DNA of 6,550 nucleotides. Origin: an uncultured Peptococcaceae bacterium. Lineage in GTDB: Bacteria; Bacillota; Desulfotomaculia; Desulfotomaculales; Desulfocucumaceae. Every line of letters begins with the position of its first letter. Position 1 is the first letter of the stretch. This document shows positions 6,401 through 6,550 of the stretch, piece by piece. A model generated the notes under the pieces. It did not search any database. It was not told the origin of the DNA and saw nothing but the letters and a program-made list of their open reading frames with translations. The stretch is taken from the NCBI GenBank assembly GCA_958417755.1, contig CATZDY010000137.1, positions 1 through 6,550 on the forward strand. Reading direction: 5' to 3'. The translations under genes were made by a program, and so were the position numbers.

Positions 6401-6430
6401 AGCATAACAGAACATATGTACGGTTGTCAA
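6401..6430 (-). promoter_or_regulatory. Promoter of the small membrane protein gene
   Basis: The minus strand has a perfect TTGACA (6430-6425), an 18-base spacer and TATGCT (6406-6401), a 4/6 match to TATAAT. The start would be near 6394, giving a leader of about 29 bases. The spacer contains one LexA-like box and a second box follows the -10, the classic arrangement for tight repression. Confidence 0.65.
6410..6421. promoter_or_regulatory. LexA (DinR) box-like operator, site 1, in the promoter spacer
   Basis: The plus strand reads GAACATATGTAC, the exact reverse complement of site 2 and one mismatch from GAAC-N4-GTTC. It lies between the -35 and -10 hexamers. The two sites are 26 bp apart centre to centre, about two and a half helical turns. 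Confidence 0.55.
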
Positions 6431-6550
6431 TCAAAGGCTTTTTCCTTTTATCCCTCAGTATTTTAGCAGGAACCTTGTTGTATCTGTCGAAGTGTTCGAT
6501 GAATCTAACGAAAAGGGAGGAAGAGATTTTTGTTTCCACAAACCCACGTT
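6428..6550. other. Right-edge region, possible end or start of a neighbouring gene
   Basis: No gene is called. Three clues conflict. A minus-strand frame is open from the edge (6548) to TAA at 6401-6399, 49 residues, and would end inside the promoter below. A plus-strand frame from ATG 6499 (MNLTKREEEIFV) is open to the edge but lacks a ribosome-binding site. A good plus-strand GGGAGG (6515-6520) lies nine bases before TTG 6530, which opens seven codons to the edge. A divergent gene sharing the LexA-like operator is attractive but not shown. Confidence 0.2.

Larger units (their letters stand above)
6378..6427. repeat. Perfect 22-bp inverted repeat with 6-base centre
   Basis: The left arm (6378-6399) begins ACAACCGTACATATG and the right arm (6406-6427) ends CATATGTACGGTTGT. 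All 22 positions pair, around the centre TAGCAT. Each arm holds one LexA-like box, and the -10 hexamer falls in and beside the centre. No T-tract follows on either strand, so it is not a terminator. Confidence 0.95.

Noticed and set aside
6223..6405. Alternative minus-strand frame of 60 codons over the small membrane protein gene
   Set aside because: Its start lies inside the operator and it has no well-placed ribosome-binding site. The other frame has GGAGGG at correct spacing and ends in a clean membrane segment.
6378..6427. Large inverted repeat as transposon end, recombination site or terminator
   Set aside because: No transposase or target duplication is visible, no T-tract follows on either strand, and the element coincides with promoter hexamers and LexA-like boxes, which explains it better.
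1..6550. CRISPR arrays, tRNA or rRNA genes, insertion sequences
   Set aside because: I saw no regularly spaced repeats, no cloverleaf or rRNA-like sequence, and no transposase coding sequence.

Overview
The window looks like a chromosomal segment of a low-GC Gram-positive bacterium (Firmicutes, Bacillus/Clostridium/Peptococcaceae-like). The reasons are the protein families (ComEA/ComEC, a KhtT/KhtU pair, a DUF421 protein), purine-rich Shine-Dalgarno sites, TTG starts, TTGACA/TATAAT promoters, and operator-like sites close to the Bacillus-type LexA (DinR) box. I cannot name a genus. Every gene I can support lies on the minus strand, so transcription runs from high to low coordinates.

In transcription order: (1) At 6378-6430 there is a strong-looking promoter. 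Its -10 region lies between two LexA-box-like sites that together form a perfect 22-bp inverted repeat. It drives a 77-residue single-span membrane protein (6132-6365) of unknown family, probably an SOS-response gene. (2) A second promoter (6086-6114), followed at once by an 8-bp inverted repeat (6057-6078), drives two overlapping genes. These encode a KhtT-like RCK_C regulatory subunit and a KhtU-like CPA2 cation:proton antiporter. An intrinsic terminator at 4173-4203 closes the unit. (3) A DUF421 (YetF-like) membrane protein of unknown role lies at 3387-4052. (4) The late-competence pair comEA (2653-3255) and comEC (77-2455) follows, with no comEB between them. ComEA binds incoming double-stranded DNA at the membrane. 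ComEC forms the channel and carries a metallo-beta-lactamase-fold domain thought to degrade the non-transported strand.

The ion-efflux pair and the DNA-uptake pair are ordinary family members. The part that most deserves a second look is the right-hand end: the probable LexA-controlled small membrane protein, its doubled operator, and the absence of a clear terminator between it and khtTU. Several starts were moved from the longest ORF to internal or non-ATG codons because of ribosome-binding-site placement. The right edge (6428-6550) may hold part of another gene, but none can be called with confidence.
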